DNA of 64,000 nucleotides from Primorskyibacter marinus (GTDB lineage: Bacteria > Pseudomonadota > Alphaproteobacteria > Rhodobacterales > Rhodobacteraceae): the NCBI RefSeq assembly GCF_003313245.1, contig NZ_QJSD01000001.1, forward strand, positions 496,001 through 560,000, read 5' to 3'. Below are positions 1 through 9,125 of the stretch, piece after piece (position 1 is the stretch's first letter; every line of letters begins with the position of its first letter). Position numbers and translations under genes: made by a program. The notes under the pieces were generated by a model. That model did not search any database. It was not told the origin of the DNA and was given only the letters and a program-made list of their open reading frames with translations.

Positions 1-90
1 AAACGGTCGCGCGTGCAGCTCATTGGCCAAACGGTAACGCAAATCATGGTCGGATATGGGCATCAGAGAAGCGGGTCCAGTTCTTGTCAT
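1..90 (-). CDS. DUF3422 family protein, N-terminal fragment (cut by window edge)
   Basis: Reading the minus strand from an ATG at 88-90 gives an open frame to the window edge. It contains LRYRLANELHARPF, which I recognise as the conserved N-terminus of DUF3422 proteins, a membrane-associated family of unknown function. In-frame ATGs also lie at 94-96 and 61-63. A weak GGA stretch precedes the upstream ones, so the exact start is uncertain. Only about 30 residues are visible and the rest lies to the left of the window. The following 91-298 stretch holds its upstream region and no gene that I can support. Confidence 0.6.
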   Translation of the reverse strand, partial: MTRTGPASLMPISDHDLRYRLANELHARPF

Positions 91-298
91 TTCCATCCGC
101 ATAGGCAGAGCGCATCGCTCTGTAAACAGGAATATTCAATTAATTCCATAAGTTAGATGAGTACAACTGCATACCAACTCGCACTAGACAGCATCAGCAA
201 GATCGCATTCGGATGCTTTTCCAAGGGGATAGCGGCACAGCGCGATGCTGCGGGCGGTTCTGACCGGACTGCAAGGCAGTCCAACGCATCGCGGGTGC

Positions 299-655
299 TC
301 AGGCGGGTTGCCACAACTCCACCGGATTGCCTTCGGGGTCGTGGATGCGGGCAAATTGCCCGACCTCGGGGCTGTTCCATTCATCACGGGTTTCAACTTC
401 GATGCCCGCGCGTTTGAGTTGCGCGATCATACCCTCCAGATCGTCGACGCGGTAATTCAGCATCCACTGCTGGCCAGAGCGGCTGAAATAATCGGTATCT
501 GCCGGAAACGGCGCAAAAACGGTATAGCCTTCGCGCTGCTGCCAAGGCGCATCCGTCACCGGATCAACGCCAAGATGCTGGCTATACCATTGCGACAGCG
601 CCGCGGGATCTTTTGCCCGGAAGAACACCCCGCCAATGCCGTTAACCTTGTGCAT
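299..655 (-). CDS. VOC (glyoxalase/bleomycin resistance) family protein
   Basis: This 118-residue protein has a single vicinal-oxygen-chelate domain. It opens with VNGIGGVFFRAKDPAALSQWY and ends with HDPEGNPVELWQP, the family's usual first strand/helix and terminal metal-ligand strand. Such proteins bind a divalent metal and act as lyases, dioxygenases or drug-binding proteins, usually as dimers. The substrate cannot be read from the sequence. I chose the ATG at 653-655 because GGGGA sits 8 bases upstream; an in-frame TTG lies 15 bases earlier. It is monocistronic or loosely grouped with the ABM-domain gene upstream (gap about 80 bases). Confidence 0.85.
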   Translation of the reverse strand: MHKVNGIGGVFFRAKDPAALSQWYSQHLGVDPVTDAPWQQREGYTVFAPFPADTDYFSRSGQQWMLNYRVDDLEGMIAQLKRAGIEVETRDEWNSPEVGQFARIHDPEGNPVELWQPA

Positions 656-734
656 GATCGTCTTCCCCAAAATATCATCTCAGCCATGAAACGCGCCGAT
701 CCCGCCCAGTGTGGCCATCTGGATACCGCCGCCG

Positions 735-1175
735 TCAGCGCCGAAACCCACCGACGCGTTCGAAATAGACCGCGCCGAGCGGATCAAAGATCGCACGCAC
801 AGCTTCGTTGGCAGGACCGTAGACAACCAGCCGCGTGGACGTGAACACATCCGAAAACCGTGCGCCGAAATTTGGACCAAAGCTTTGCATATGGGCGACG
901 GCTGCGGCATTGTCAGCATAGCGATCCTGAAGATGCACCAAATCGCCCGAGCGTTGAAATTCGTAGCGAAGCGTTCCGTCCTCGGTCTGGGTCGAGGTGA
1001 TCATGTCGGCCATAAGTGCCTGGAACGCCTCCTCTTTCCCATCCTTGATTGTCACCTCGACAAGCAGCTGAATATCATCGGCGCTTTCGTCCGAATGGCC
1101 ATCTGCATGTGCCGCACCGGAAAGCACGAAGATCACGCCGACGGCAGATAGAAAACGATGGAAATATCGGGTCAT
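735..1175 (-). CDS. Exported antibiotic-biosynthesis-monooxygenase (ABM) domain protein
   Basis: The 146 residues begin with a typical signal peptide (about 1-24, ending GAAHA before DGHSDE). An ABM-type ferredoxin-like domain follows: IQLLVEVTIKDGKEEAF, then a GTLRYEF stretch and an HMQSFGPNF helix. Cytoplasmic relatives are quinol or heme-degrading monooxygenases that need no cofactor, or small stress proteins; a periplasmic version is less usual. A GGAG sits 9 bases before the ATG. Catalytic activity is not proven by the sequence, because the ABM fold tolerates many functions. It lies alone between the VOC gene and the pntB terminator. Confidence 0.8.
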   Translation of the reverse strand: MTRYFHRFLSAVGVIFVLSGAAHADGHSDESADDIQLLVEVTIKDGKEEAFQALMADMITSTQTEDGTLRYEFQRSGDLVHLQDRYADNAAAVAHMQSFGPNFGARFSDVFTSTRLVVYGPANEAVRAIFDPLGAVYFERVGGFRR

Positions 1176-1306
1176 CTGTGGATCTCCAAAAATCTGGACG
1201 ACAGCAGCAGGGCTGTAAAGATACTATGCGACGGTGACCCCAGGTTAACATCATTGCGCATTTCCGGCAACGAAAGCTGCGTCGCAAGCGACGTCTGAAT
1301 GCAATA

Positions 1307-1332
1307 AGGCCCCGCTGATCAAAGCGGGGCCT
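1307..1332 (-). terminator. Rho-independent terminator of pntAB
   Basis: A perfect 9-bp stem (AGGCCCCGC at 1307-1315 with GCGGGGCCT at 1324-1332) encloses an 8-base loop. On the minus strand it is followed by TTATTG. It lies 29 bases beyond the pntB stop codon, the right position and orientation to end the pntAB transcript. Confidence 0.8.
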
Positions 1333-1360
1333 CACGATGAAGGTTCAAAAAGGGGCGCGC

Positions 1361-2794
1361 TTAGCTGATCTTGGCCAGAAGCGCGTTCAGGCTGTCTTTG
1401 GCATCGCCGTAGAACATGCGCGTGTTGTCCTTGAAGAACAGCGGGTTCTCGATGCCGGAATAGCCGGTGCCCTGCCCGCGTTTGGAGACGAAGACCTGCT
1501 TGGCCTTCCAGCATTCCAGCACCGGCATGCCAGCGATGGGGCTGTTGGGATCGTCCTGTGCGGCCGGGTTCACGATGTCATTGGACCCGATCACGATGGC
1601 GACGTCCGTATCGGGGAAGTCGTCGTTAATCTCATCCATCTCCATCACGATGTCATAGGGCACTTTGGCTTCGGCCAGTAGCACGTTCATATGGCCTGGC
1701 AGACGGCCCGCAACGGGGTGAATGGCGAAACGCACGTTCTTGCCCTTTTCCCGCAGACGCTTGGTCAGTTCGGACACCGCTTGCTGGGCCTGTGCGACCG
1801 CCATCCCGTAGCCTGGGATGATGATGACGCTGTCGGCCTCGTCCAATGCGTTGGCCACACCATCCGCGTCAATCGCGATCTGCTCGCCCTCAACCGCCAT
1901 CTGCTCGCCCGCGGGGCCACCAAAGCCGCCCAGGATCACAGAGATGAACGACCGGTTCATCGCCTTGCACATGATATAGGACAGGATCGCACCGGATGAG
2001 CCGACCAGCGCGCCGACCACGATCAACAGATCGTTGCCAAGGCTGAAACCGATCGCCGCCGCCGCCCAGCCCGAATAGCTGTTCAGCATCGACACCACCA
2101 CCGGCATATCGGCACCGCCGATGCCCATGATCAGGTGATAGCCGACGAACAGCGCCGCGAGCGTCATCAGGAAGAGCGGGAAGAAACCGCCTGTGTTCAT
2201 GTACCAGATCAGGCAAAGCAGCGACAGAAGCGCCGCCCCGATGTTCAGCAGATGCCCGCCCGGCAGCTTCTTCGCCGCGCTGGTGACCTTGCCAGCCAGT
2301 TTGCCGAAGGCCACGATCGACCCGGTAAAGGTGATCGCACCGATCAGGATGCCAAGGTAAAGCTCAACCCGCAGGATACCCTGTTCCACACCGTCTTTCT
2401 TGGCGATCAGCGCCGCGAAGCCTTCAAGACCGATGCGCGCGGTTTCGTCCATGGCCAAAACGCGGCCAAGTTCGAAATGCGCGTTGAAGCCCACAAAGAC
2501 CGCTGCCAGACCAACAAGGCTGTGCATCGCGGCCACAAGTTGCGGCATCTCGGTCATGCCGACGCGCTTGGCAATGACCCAACCGATGGCACCGCCTGCC
2601 GCGATCAGGATCAGCGACAAAAGCCACAGCCCCGAGCCCGGTCCGATCAGCGTTGCGAAAACTGCAAGCGCCATGCCGACAATGCCGTACCAGACGGCGC
2701 GTTTTGCGCTTTCCTGCCCTGAAAGCCCCCCGAGCGAGAGGATGAAAAGGACAGCCGCGACGACATAGGCCGCTGTTGTAAATCCGAATTCCAT
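1361..2794 (-). CDS. pntB: NAD(P) transhydrogenase subunit beta
   Basis: This is the 477-residue beta subunit of the proton-translocating transhydrogenase, which reduces NADP+ with NADH at the expense of the proton gradient. The N-terminal half is a bundle of membrane helices (domain II). The C-terminal part is the NADP(H)-binding domain III, with [10 protein letters not shown], then [20 protein letters not shown], and [16 protein letters not shown] as the nucleotide-binding loops. Length matches the family (about 460-480). It starts 12 bases after pntA and is certainly co-transcribed with it. A strong hairpin terminator follows. All the expected loops are intact. Confidence 0.97.
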   Translation of the reverse strand: MEFGFTTAAYVVAAVLFILSLGGLSGQESAKRAVWYGIVGMALAVFATLIGPGSGLWLLSLILIAAGGAIGWVIAKRVGMTEMPQLVAAMHSLVGLAAVFVGFNAHFELGRVLAMDETARIGLEGFAALIAKKDGVEQGILRVELYLGILIGAITFTGSIVAFGKLAGKVTSAAKKLPGGHLLNIGAALLSLLCLIWYMNTGGFFPLFLMTLAALFVGYHLIMGIGGADMPVVVSMLNSYSGWAAAAIGFSLGNDLLIVVGALVGSSGAILSYIMCKAMNRSFISVILGGFGGPAGEQMAVEGEQIAIDADGVANALDEADSVIIIPGYGMAVAQAQQAVSELTKRLREKGKNVRFAIHPVAGRLPGHMNVLLAEAKVPYDIVMEMDEINDDFPDTDVAIVIGSNDIVNPAAQDDPNSPIAGMPVLECWKAKQVFVSKRGQGTGYSGIENPLFFKDNTRMFYGDAKDSLNALLAKIS

Positions 2795-2806
2795 AACCCT
2801 GCCCCC

Positions 2807-4378
2807 TTACGACTTCTGGAACATGGCGAGCATGCGCCGTGTCACGAGAAATCCACCGAATATGTTGATACCGGCCATGAAGACCGAAAGCGCCGCCAGC
2901 AGGATCACCAGGAACGACCCGGACCCGATCTGCATCAGCGCGCCAAGAATGATGATTGACGAGATGGCGTTGGTGACGGCCATCAATGGCGTGTGCAGGC
3001 TGTGCGCCACACCCCAGATCACCTGGAACCCGACGAACACGGCCAGCACGAAGACGATGAAGTGCTGCATGAAGCTGGCAGGCGCGATCAGCCCCACACC
3101 CAGCACCAATGCGCCACCGACTGCCAACAGGGTCACCTGCTGTTTGGTCTGTGTTCTGAAAGCCGCAACCTCGTTGGCGCGCTTCTCTTCAGCCGTCAGT
3201 TCCTTGGGTTTTTCTTTTTTCTGCGCCGCAATCGCCTGAACCTTGGGCGGCGGCGGCGGGAAGGTCACCTCGGACGCGTGGGCGATGGTTGCCCCACGGA
3301 TCACGTCATCCTCCATGTTGTGAACCGGGTTGCCGTCCTTTTCGGGCGTCAGGTCGGTCATCATGTGCCGGATATTGGTCGCATAAAGCGTCGAGGATTG
3401 CGTCGCCATCCGGCTGGGGAAATCGGTATAGCCAATGATGGTCACGCCATTATCGGTCACGATTTTCTCGTCCGGTACAGTCATCTTGCAGTTGCCGCCG
3501 CGTTCGGCGGCAAGATCCACGATCACAGATCCCGGCTTCATCGCCTTGACCATATCCTCGGTCCAAAGCTCTGGCGCTTCGCGGTTGGGGATCAGGGCGG
3601 TGGTGATGACAATGTCGATGTCGGGCGCAAGCTCGCGGAACTTCGCAAGCTGGGCCGCTGCGAATTCGGGCGAGGATACAGCGGCATAGCCGCCGGTTGC
3701 CGCGCCGTCCTGCTGCTCTTCCTCGAAATCGAGGTAGACAAATTCGGCCCCCATCGATTCGACCTGTTCGGCCACTTCGGGGCGCACGTCGAAGGCGTAG
3801 GTGATCGCACCCAGCGAGGTCGAGGTGCCGATGGCCGCCAGTCCGGCAACGCCCGCGCCGACAACCAGAACCTTGGCCGGGGGCACCTTGCCCGCCGCCG
3901 TGATCTGGCCGGTAAAGAAACGCCCGAAATTATTGCCTGCCTCGATCACCGCGCGGTAACCCGCGATATTGGCCATCGAGGACAGCGCATCCATCTTCTG
4001 GGCGCGGCTGATGCGCGGCACCATATCCATCGCGATGACACTGGCCCCCTTGGAGGCGCACAGATCCATCAGCTCCTTGTTGGAGGCCGGATAGAAAAAT
4101 GAAATGAGGGTCTTGTCGGCCGTCAGCCGTTCGGCCTCTGCATCGCTGGGGGGCCGCACCTTGGCGATGATATTGGCCTCTTGCCACAACGTCTCTGCGG
4201 TCGCGGCGATCTTTACGCCGGCGGCCTCATAGGTCGCATCCGAAAACCCTGCGGCCAGTCCGGCACCGGTTTCAATTACACAATCATACCCCAGCTTTTG
4301 CAGCTGAAGCGCCGAGTCCGGAGTCATCGCGACCCGGTTCTCGCCGTCGAACACTTCCTTTGGCGTTCCTATTTTCAA
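2807..4378 (-). CDS. pntA: NAD(P) transhydrogenase subunit alpha
   Basis: This 523-residue subunit carries the NAD(H)-binding domain I and part of the membrane domain. MKIGTPKEVFDGENRVAMTP opens the AlaDH/PNT domain. VLVVGAGVAGLAA (around residue 170) is the Rossmann loop. YAFDVRPEVAEQVESMGAEF follows, and a linker rich in Pro and Lys (about 375-400) leads to four C-terminal membrane helices. It is the fused form, not split into pntAA/pntAB as in some relatives. The start codon appears to be TTG (4376-4378), with a GGGGGACAGGAA ribosome site just before it. It is the first gene of the pntAB operon and supplies NADPH for biosynthesis and redox defence. Confidence 0.96.
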   Translation of the reverse strand: MKIGTPKEVFDGENRVAMTPDSALQLQKLGYDCVIETGAGLAAGFSDATYEAAGVKIAATAETLWQEANIIAKVRPPSDAEAERLTADKTLISFFYPASNKELMDLCASKGASVIAMDMVPRISRAQKMDALSSMANIAGYRAVIEAGNNFGRFFTGQITAAGKVPPAKVLVVGAGVAGLAAIGTSTSLGAITYAFDVRPEVAEQVESMGAEFVYLDFEEEQQDGAATGGYAAVSSPEFAAAQLAKFRELAPDIDIVITTALIPNREAPELWTEDMVKAMKPGSVIVDLAAERGGNCKMTVPDEKIVTDNGVTIIGYTDFPSRMATQSSTLYATNIRHMMTDLTPEKDGNPVHNMEDDVIRGATIAHASEVTFPPPPPKVQAIAAQKKEKPKELTAEEKRANEVAAFRTQTKQQVTLLAVGGALVLGVGLIAPASFMQHFIVFVLAVFVGFQVIWGVAHSLHTPLMAVTNAISSIIILGALMQIGSGSFLVILLAALSVFMAGINIFGGFLVTRRMLAMFQKS

Positions 4379-4518
4379 GTTCCTGTCCCCCTTGCGTCAG
4401 AACGGGCAATTTCCCTAGCGGCAATGCCGCATCTTGGTCGGTCTACAGTGCTGACCTACCCGCGACAAGCAGCCATGCCGCCGTTCAATGCTGCTACACA
4501 GCATATTAAGAGCAGAAG

Positions 4519-4968
4519 TTACACCCACCTTCTGACTTGTTGCGTGTATCGTGCGAATTGCGCAACGAACTTTCGTCGTAGCCGCGCCTCTTCCGGGAGG
4601 ATAAACCGGACCTCGATCAACCAGACAAAGATTGGCACCAGCGGCAGGGCCAGCACGGCGTCCCAATACAGGATCAGTCCGGTCAGGATCATCGAATCGC
4701 CGAGGTAGATCGGATTGCGCGTGCGGCTGAAAATGCCCGTGGTCACCAGCGCGTCCGGAATGCGGTGCGGCACGACGGTGGTCCGTTTCGAGCGCATCTC
4801 GTAAACGGCAAGCACCATCAATAACAGCCCGCCGCCAACCAGCATGCCGCCGAGCAGATCGGCCCAGACCGGGCCAAAGCTCAGCCCCAGAGGTGCCCAT
4901 GTCTTTTGCGCCCAGGCCAGGCCCAGCGCACCGACCAACCAGACGGGCGGTAGATCAAGCCATTTCAT
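4519..4968 (-). CDS. Isoprenylcysteine carboxyl methyltransferase (ICMT/PEMT-like) membrane protein
   Basis: The 149-residue protein has about four hydrophobic segments. Its C-terminal SAM-binding signature is GIFSRTRNPIYLG, followed by an ILPEEARLRRKF segment in which the paired Glu is typical of ICMT/phospholipid methyltransferase relatives. Bacteria lack prenylated CaaX proteins, so the substrate is probably a lipid or small thiol and is unknown. The ATG at 4966-4968 has a perfect GGAGG 5-6 bases upstream; longer frames extending into the neighbour are not supported. It lies 49 bases downstream of the MBL-fold gene on the same strand, so the two are probably co-transcribed. Confidence 0.88.
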   Translation of the reverse strand: MKWLDLPPVWLVGALGLAWAQKTWAPLGLSFGPVWADLLGGMLVGGGLLLMVLAVYEMRSKRTTVVPHRIPDALVTTGIFSRTRNPIYLGDSMILTGLILYWDAVLALPLVPIFVWLIEVRFILPEEARLRRKFVAQFARYTQQVRRWV

Positions 4969-5017
4969 GTCATCCTCCGGACAACGACAGGTGCCCGTGC
5001 CCGCTGATCCCCTGCCG

Positions 5018-5968
5018 CTATTCCCATTCCATTTCCTCAAAGACCCGGCCGGCGTTCTTTGTTGCCAACTCTTCGAAGGTATCCAGATGCGCCCAGTTTG
5101 TCTGATCCACATAATACGCCCCGGCCAGATCACCGCCCTCTTCGATATGCGCCCCGATCTTGGCACGCAAATCCACCAGATAGTCATGCGTGTAACGCGT
5201 AACCTGCGCAAGGTTCGTCGGATGTCCATGCCCCGGAATGACATAGGTCGGGTTCAGCGGCACCAACGCGGTCTCCCAAGTCTCGATCCAGCACGAGGTG
5301 CAGGTATCGGCAAAAATCGGCGGCATCCGTTCGTGAAAGGCGATATCCCCGGCAATCATAATGTCCCACGCAGGAATCCAGACCTGTGTGTCGCCCGGCC
5401 CGTGCGCGGGGCCAAGGTGAAGCACTTCCAGCGTCACATCGCCCATCTCGACGGTTTTGCGGTCCTCGAACGACATGTTGGGCACCACGACGCGTGTGCC
5501 CTCTGCCTTGTCGCGGTTGTAGCCCTGCATGGCTTGCAGAATGAAGTCGCCGTTTTCCGCGATCTCTTCGATGGCCTCGACATGGGCGAGTATATCGACG
5601 CCCTGATCGGCCCAATAGGAATTGCCCAACATCGCATGGCCTTGCCCATTCTCATTGATGACAAGACGCACGGGCTGGTCGGTCACAGCGCGGATTTCGT
5701 CGTGCAACGCGGCGGCCAGGCGGGCACTGGCCCCTCCGTTCACCACCACGACACCGTCGCCTGTCACCACGAAGCTGAGGTTGTTGTTATGGCCTGAATT
5801 TTCATAGGACGGCGGTGCTGTTGCCCCGATGGCCGAGAATACATGCGGAATCACCTCGACCGGCTTGGAGTAAAGTTCCGACTGCGGATATTGATCCGCG
5901 ATATCCTCACTGGCCCAAACAGATTGCGCCAATACTGCGGCCACCGCGCCAATCAAAAAGGTTTTCAT
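5018..5968 (-). CDS. Exported MBL-fold metallo-hydrolase-like protein with a lost HxHxDH motif
   Basis: The 316 residues begin with a clear signal peptide (1-19, cut near VWA-SED), so it acts in the periplasm. The metallo-beta-lactamase layout is present: N-terminal strands, LGPAHGPGD (His189), an AGD (Asp208) and VIPGHGHP (His247/His249). Where the family has HxHxDH, this protein reads ENGQGH at 106-111, so three of the four ligand positions are changed. The usual DTG is NGG at 77-79. It resembles the MBL proteins found near quinoprotein and SoxH-type systems, but which activity remains is unclear. It is followed at 49 bases by the ICMT-like gene. Confidence 0.85.
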   Translation of the reverse strand: MKTFLIGAVAAVLAQSVWASEDIADQYPQSELYSKPVEVIPHVFSAIGATAPPSYENSGHNNNLSFVVTGDGVVVVNGGASARLAAALHDEIRAVTDQPVRLVINENGQGHAMLGNSYWADQGVDILAHVEAIEEIAENGDFILQAMQGYNRDKAEGTRVVVPNMSFEDRKTVEMGDVTLEVLHLGPAHGPGDTQVWIPAWDIMIAGDIAFHERMPPIFADTCTSCWIETWETALVPLNPTYVIPGHGHPTNLAQVTRYTHDYLVDLRAKIGAHIEEGGDLAGAYYVDQTNWAHLDTFEELATKNAGRVFEEMEWE

Positions 5969-6083
5969 GCGACTCTCCCTGCAAATTCCAACGTCACATT
6001 CACAGGAATGAATTCGTAAGTAAAGCGGCCCCTTGCCCCTGCCTCCGGCTGCGCTACTCTGCCCGCCAAACGAAAGGACGCGC

Positions 6084-6836
6084 ATGACACTTGCAGGCAA
6101 ACACGCACTCGTCACAGGGGGCGGCACCGGGATCGGCCTTGCCATCGCCCGCGCGCTGGCAGATCGGGGTGCCGTGGTCACGATCACCGGTCGCCGTCGC
6201 GCGGTGCTGGAGGAAGTGGCAGGCGGCATCCTGCATCCGCTGGAGATGGACGTCCGCGACGAAGCCTCTGTCGTGGAGGGCATCGCAAGTGCCGTTGCCG
6301 CCCGTGGGCCTGTCCAGATCTGTGTGCCCAATGCCGGCATCGCCGAAGGCCGCGCCCTGCACAAGACGGACATGACGTTCTGGCGCGACATGATGGCCAC
6401 CAACCTTGATGGTGCCTTCCTGACGATCCGCGAATGTCTTGCCTCGATGCATCAGACTGATTGGGGGCGCGTCATTGCGGTGTCGTCAATTGCCGGCGTT
6501 CGTGGCCTCAAGGGCGCGCCGTGTTACAGCGCCTCGAAACACGCGATGATCGGGCTGATCCGCGCGCTGGCCGCCGATTATCTTGGCAAACCCTACACGT
6601 TCAACGCGCTCTGCCCGGCTTATGTGGATACCAATATCGTGCCGCAGAACATTGACCGTATCATGGCCCGCACCGGCATGTCAGAGGATGACGCCCGCAA
6701 GGTCATGGTCGGTGCCAATCCGCATGGCCGCCTGATCGCCCCGGCAGAGGTCGCCGAGGCCGCTCTCTGGCTCTGCGGCGACAATTCCGGCAGTATCAAC
6801 GGACAGGCAATCCAGATCGCCGGAGGTGAAATGTGA
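6084..6836 (+). CDS. SDR family NAD(P)-dependent oxidoreductase
   Basis: This 250-residue classical short-chain dehydrogenase has the TGGGTGIG cofactor loop at 11-18, a PNAG after strand 4, the catalytic Ser in SSIAGV, and YSASK for the Tyr/Lys pair. It ends in the usual SxxxGQxIxIAGG. It should oxidise or reduce a hydroxyl/carbonyl substrate as a tetramer. I chose the ATG at 6084 (GAAAGGA upstream). Its stop codon overlaps the start of kynU (TGATG), so the two are translationally coupled. This hints at a role in aromatic amino-acid or 3-hydroxy-acid catabolism, but the substrate is not known. Confidence 0.93.
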   Translation: MTLAGKHALVTGGGTGIGLAIARALADRGAVVTITGRRRAVLEEVAGGILHPLEMDVRDEASVVEGIASAVAARGPVQICVPNAGIAEGRALHKTDMTFWRDMMATNLDGAFLTIRECLASMHQTDWGRVIAVSSIAGVRGLKGAPCYSASKHAMIGLIRALAADYLGKPYTFNALCPAYVDTNIVPQNIDRIMARTGMSEDDARKVMVGANPHGRLIAPAEVAEAALWLCGDNSGSINGQAIQIAGGEM

Positions 6837-8026
6837 TGGATTTTTCTGCAACCCGCGCGATGTTCGATCTGCCCGATGGCGTGATCTATCTTGACGGCAA
6901 CTCGCTTGGTCCGCTGCCGAAAGCCGCAGCAGAGCGGGTCGCGCGCACGGTGAAGGACGAATGGGGAGAGATGCTCATTACCGGCTGGAACCGCGCCGGA
7001 TGGATGGCGCAGCCGTCGGTTCTGGGCGATCGCATCGGCGCGTTGCTGGGCGCTCCCGAAGGCAGCGTGGTGCTGGGCGACACATTGTCGGTCAAGGTCT
7101 ATCAGGCCCTTGCCGCCGCATTGCACATGCGCCCGGATCGCAAGGTCATCCTGTCGGACAGCGGCAACTTTCCCTCGGATCTGTATATGGCACAGGGGTT
7201 GATCGCCGGTCTGGACAAAGGGCATGAGTTGCGGGTTGTTGAGCCAGAGGAAGTGCATGACGCCATAACCGAGGATGTCGCGGCGCTGATGATCACAGAG
7301 GTGGACTATCGCACCGGACGCCGCCATGACATGCCCGCGCTGACCGCCAAGGCGCACGAGAAAGGCGCGCTGGCGATCTGGGATCTGGCGCATTCGGCGG
7401 GGGCCGTGCCGGTGGACCTGACGGCGGGCAAAGCCGATTTCGCCTGTGGTTGCACCTACAAGTTTCTGAATGGCGGCCCCGGCGCGCCTGCCTTCATCTA
7501 TGTGGCCCCGCAACATGCAGAGACCGCGCAGCCTGCCCTGTCTGGTTGGCTTGGGCATGAAGCGCCCTTTGCCTTCGATCCGGACTACCGCCCCGGTCAA
7601 GGGATCGAGCGGATGCGCGTCGGCACGCCTGCCGTCTTGCAAATGGCCGCGCTGGAAACCGCGCTCGATATCTGGGACGGGGTGGACATGCAGGCGCTGC
7701 GCAAGATGTCTCTGGCACTTGGGGATCTGTTCATCACCGAGATCAGCGCCCGCTGCCCCGATCTGGCCCTTGCCACGCCCAAGACGCATGCGATGCGCGG
7801 CTCTCAGGTCAGCTTTCGTCATCCGCAGGGCTATGCGGTCATGCAGGCCCTGATCGCCAGAGGCGTGATCGGAGATTTCCGTGCCCCGGACATTTTGCGG
7901 TTTGGCATCACGCCGCTTTATACGTCAAAGGACGACATCCGCGCTGCCGCAACGATCCTTGCCGAGATTCTGGACCAAAAGCTTTGGGACCGGCCCGAGT
8001 ATCACAAGCGCGCCGCCGTGACCTGA
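6836..8026 (+). CDS. kynU: Kynureninase
   Basis: This 396-residue PLP enzyme cleaves kynurenine to anthranilate and alanine. Diagnostic stretches are YLDGNSLGPLPK near the N-terminus, SDSGNFPSDLYM, IWDLAHSAGAVPVDL (the Asp that contacts the PLP ring nitrogen) and CTYKFLNGGPGAPAF, with the Schiff-base lysine at 209. The ATG at 6836 overlaps the SDR stop codon, and GGAGG lies 9 bases upstream; a GTG at 6833 is in frame. No kynA or kynB is adjacent, so the rest of the pathway must lie elsewhere. Confidence 0.94.
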   Translation: MDFSATRAMFDLPDGVIYLDGNSLGPLPKAAAERVARTVKDEWGEMLITGWNRAGWMAQPSVLGDRIGALLGAPEGSVVLGDTLSVKVYQALAAALHMRPDRKVILSDSGNFPSDLYMAQGLIAGLDKGHELRVVEPEEVHDAITEDVAALMITEVDYRTGRRHDMPALTAKAHEKGALAIWDLAHSAGAVPVDLTAGKADFACGCTYKFLNGGPGAPAFIYVAPQHAETAQPALSGWLGHEAPFAFDPDYRPGQGIERMRVGTPAVLQMAALETALDIWDGVDMQALRKMSLALGDLFITEISARCPDLALATPKTHAMRGSQVSFRHPQGYAVMQALIARGVIGDFRAPDILRFGITPLYTSKDDIRAAATILAEILDQKLWDRPEYHKRAAVT

Positions 8027-8058
8027 ACTTGGAACCGACGCGCCGCACGACGGGTGGC

Positions 8059-8832
8059 TCAGGCCGTTTGCAGCGCAGCGCGTTCACCGCTCGCCCATGC
8101 CCGCACCGCGTTGCCAAAGGCGGTGAACAGCGGACGCGAGACCGGATCGTTGGCCGCGTCCCATTCCGGATGCCACTGCACCGACAGGGTAAAGCCGGGC
8201 GCACCGCTGATATAGGCGGCCTCAGCCGTGCCATCAGGGGCCACGCCATCGATTGCAAAGCGCGCGCCTGGCGTCTTGACCCCCTGCCCGTGTAACGTGT
8301 TGGTCATCACCTCGGAGGTGCCCAACAACCGATGAAAGACGCCGCCTTCGGTAAAAGTGACCTTGTGGCGCAGCGCGAATTTCTCTTCGATCGTACCGTC
8401 GGGCGGCATGCGGTGGTTCATCCGGCCCGGCAGGTCGCGGATTTCGGGATAAAGCGTTCCGCCCATCGCCACGTTCACCTCTTGATACCCGCGGCAGATT
8501 CCAAGGAACGGCTGGCCCGCCTCGACGCAGGCCCGCACCAGCGGCAGGGTGATGGCATCCCGCGCCCGGTCGAACGCGCCATGTGCCTCTGTCGGCGTCT
8601 CACCGTATTCCTCGGGGTGGACGTTGGGCCGCCCGCCGGTCAGAAGAAAGCCGTCGCATGTCTGCATTAATTCCGCCACCGTCACGAAACGCGGATCGGC
8701 AGGGATCAGCAGCGGAATGCACCCTGAAACACAGGCAACCGCCTCAGAGTTCATCGCCCCACCGGCATGGGCCGGATAGTCATCGTTGAGCAAATGCTGG
8801 TTGCCGATAATGCCGACAATGGGTCGTGTCAT
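8059..8832 (-). CDS. Gamma-glutamyl-gamma-aminobutyrate hydrolase-like class I amidotransferase (PuuD family)
   Basis: The 257-residue protein belongs to peptidase family C26. It has the nucleophile elbow FLGICRGYQE with Cys113, the GGRPNVHPEEYGE stretch typical of PuuD-like hydrolases, and a C-terminal VQWHPEW giving the His/Glu pair. The family removes the gamma-glutamyl group from gamma-Glu-GABA during putrescine breakdown. No other puu genes are adjacent, so the exact substrate is inferred. I chose the ATG at 8830-8832, with GGAG 10 bases upstream; a TTG 33 bases earlier is less likely. It converges with kynU. Confidence 0.87.
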   Translation of the reverse strand: MTRPIVGIIGNQHLLNDDYPAHAGGAMNSEAVACVSGCIPLLIPADPRFVTVAELMQTCDGFLLTGGRPNVHPEEYGETPTEAHGAFDRARDAITLPLVRACVEAGQPFLGICRGYQEVNVAMGGTLYPEIRDLPGRMNHRMPPDGTIEEKFALRHKVTFTEGGVFHRLLGTSEVMTNTLHGQGVKTPGARFAIDGVAPDGTAEAAYISGAPGFTLSVQWHPEWDAANDPVSRPLFTAFGNAVRAWASGERAALQTA

Positions 8833-9125
8833 ATTGGACAGGTCTCCGGAACGCTTCTGCGTCAATCTAATGCTCTCAGGGGTAAGAGAAAAGCCCGGAT
8901 ACTACAGTTTGAGGCGGTTACACACCCAAGATGGGCCGCGCTGCCCGGTTTCAAGGCAGTCGGTCGCCCCTGAACGCACCCGTAACCAACGCCCCCTCTG
9001 CGGCGCAGAGAGTGGCGCGCCGTTGAGGTGCTGCCGGTCGCGCCCGAACATCACCACTCAGGATCGCTTTGACCAATTTTGAAACCATGCCTACTGTCAT
9101 GGTAAAGATAAATGCAGGCGCACCG

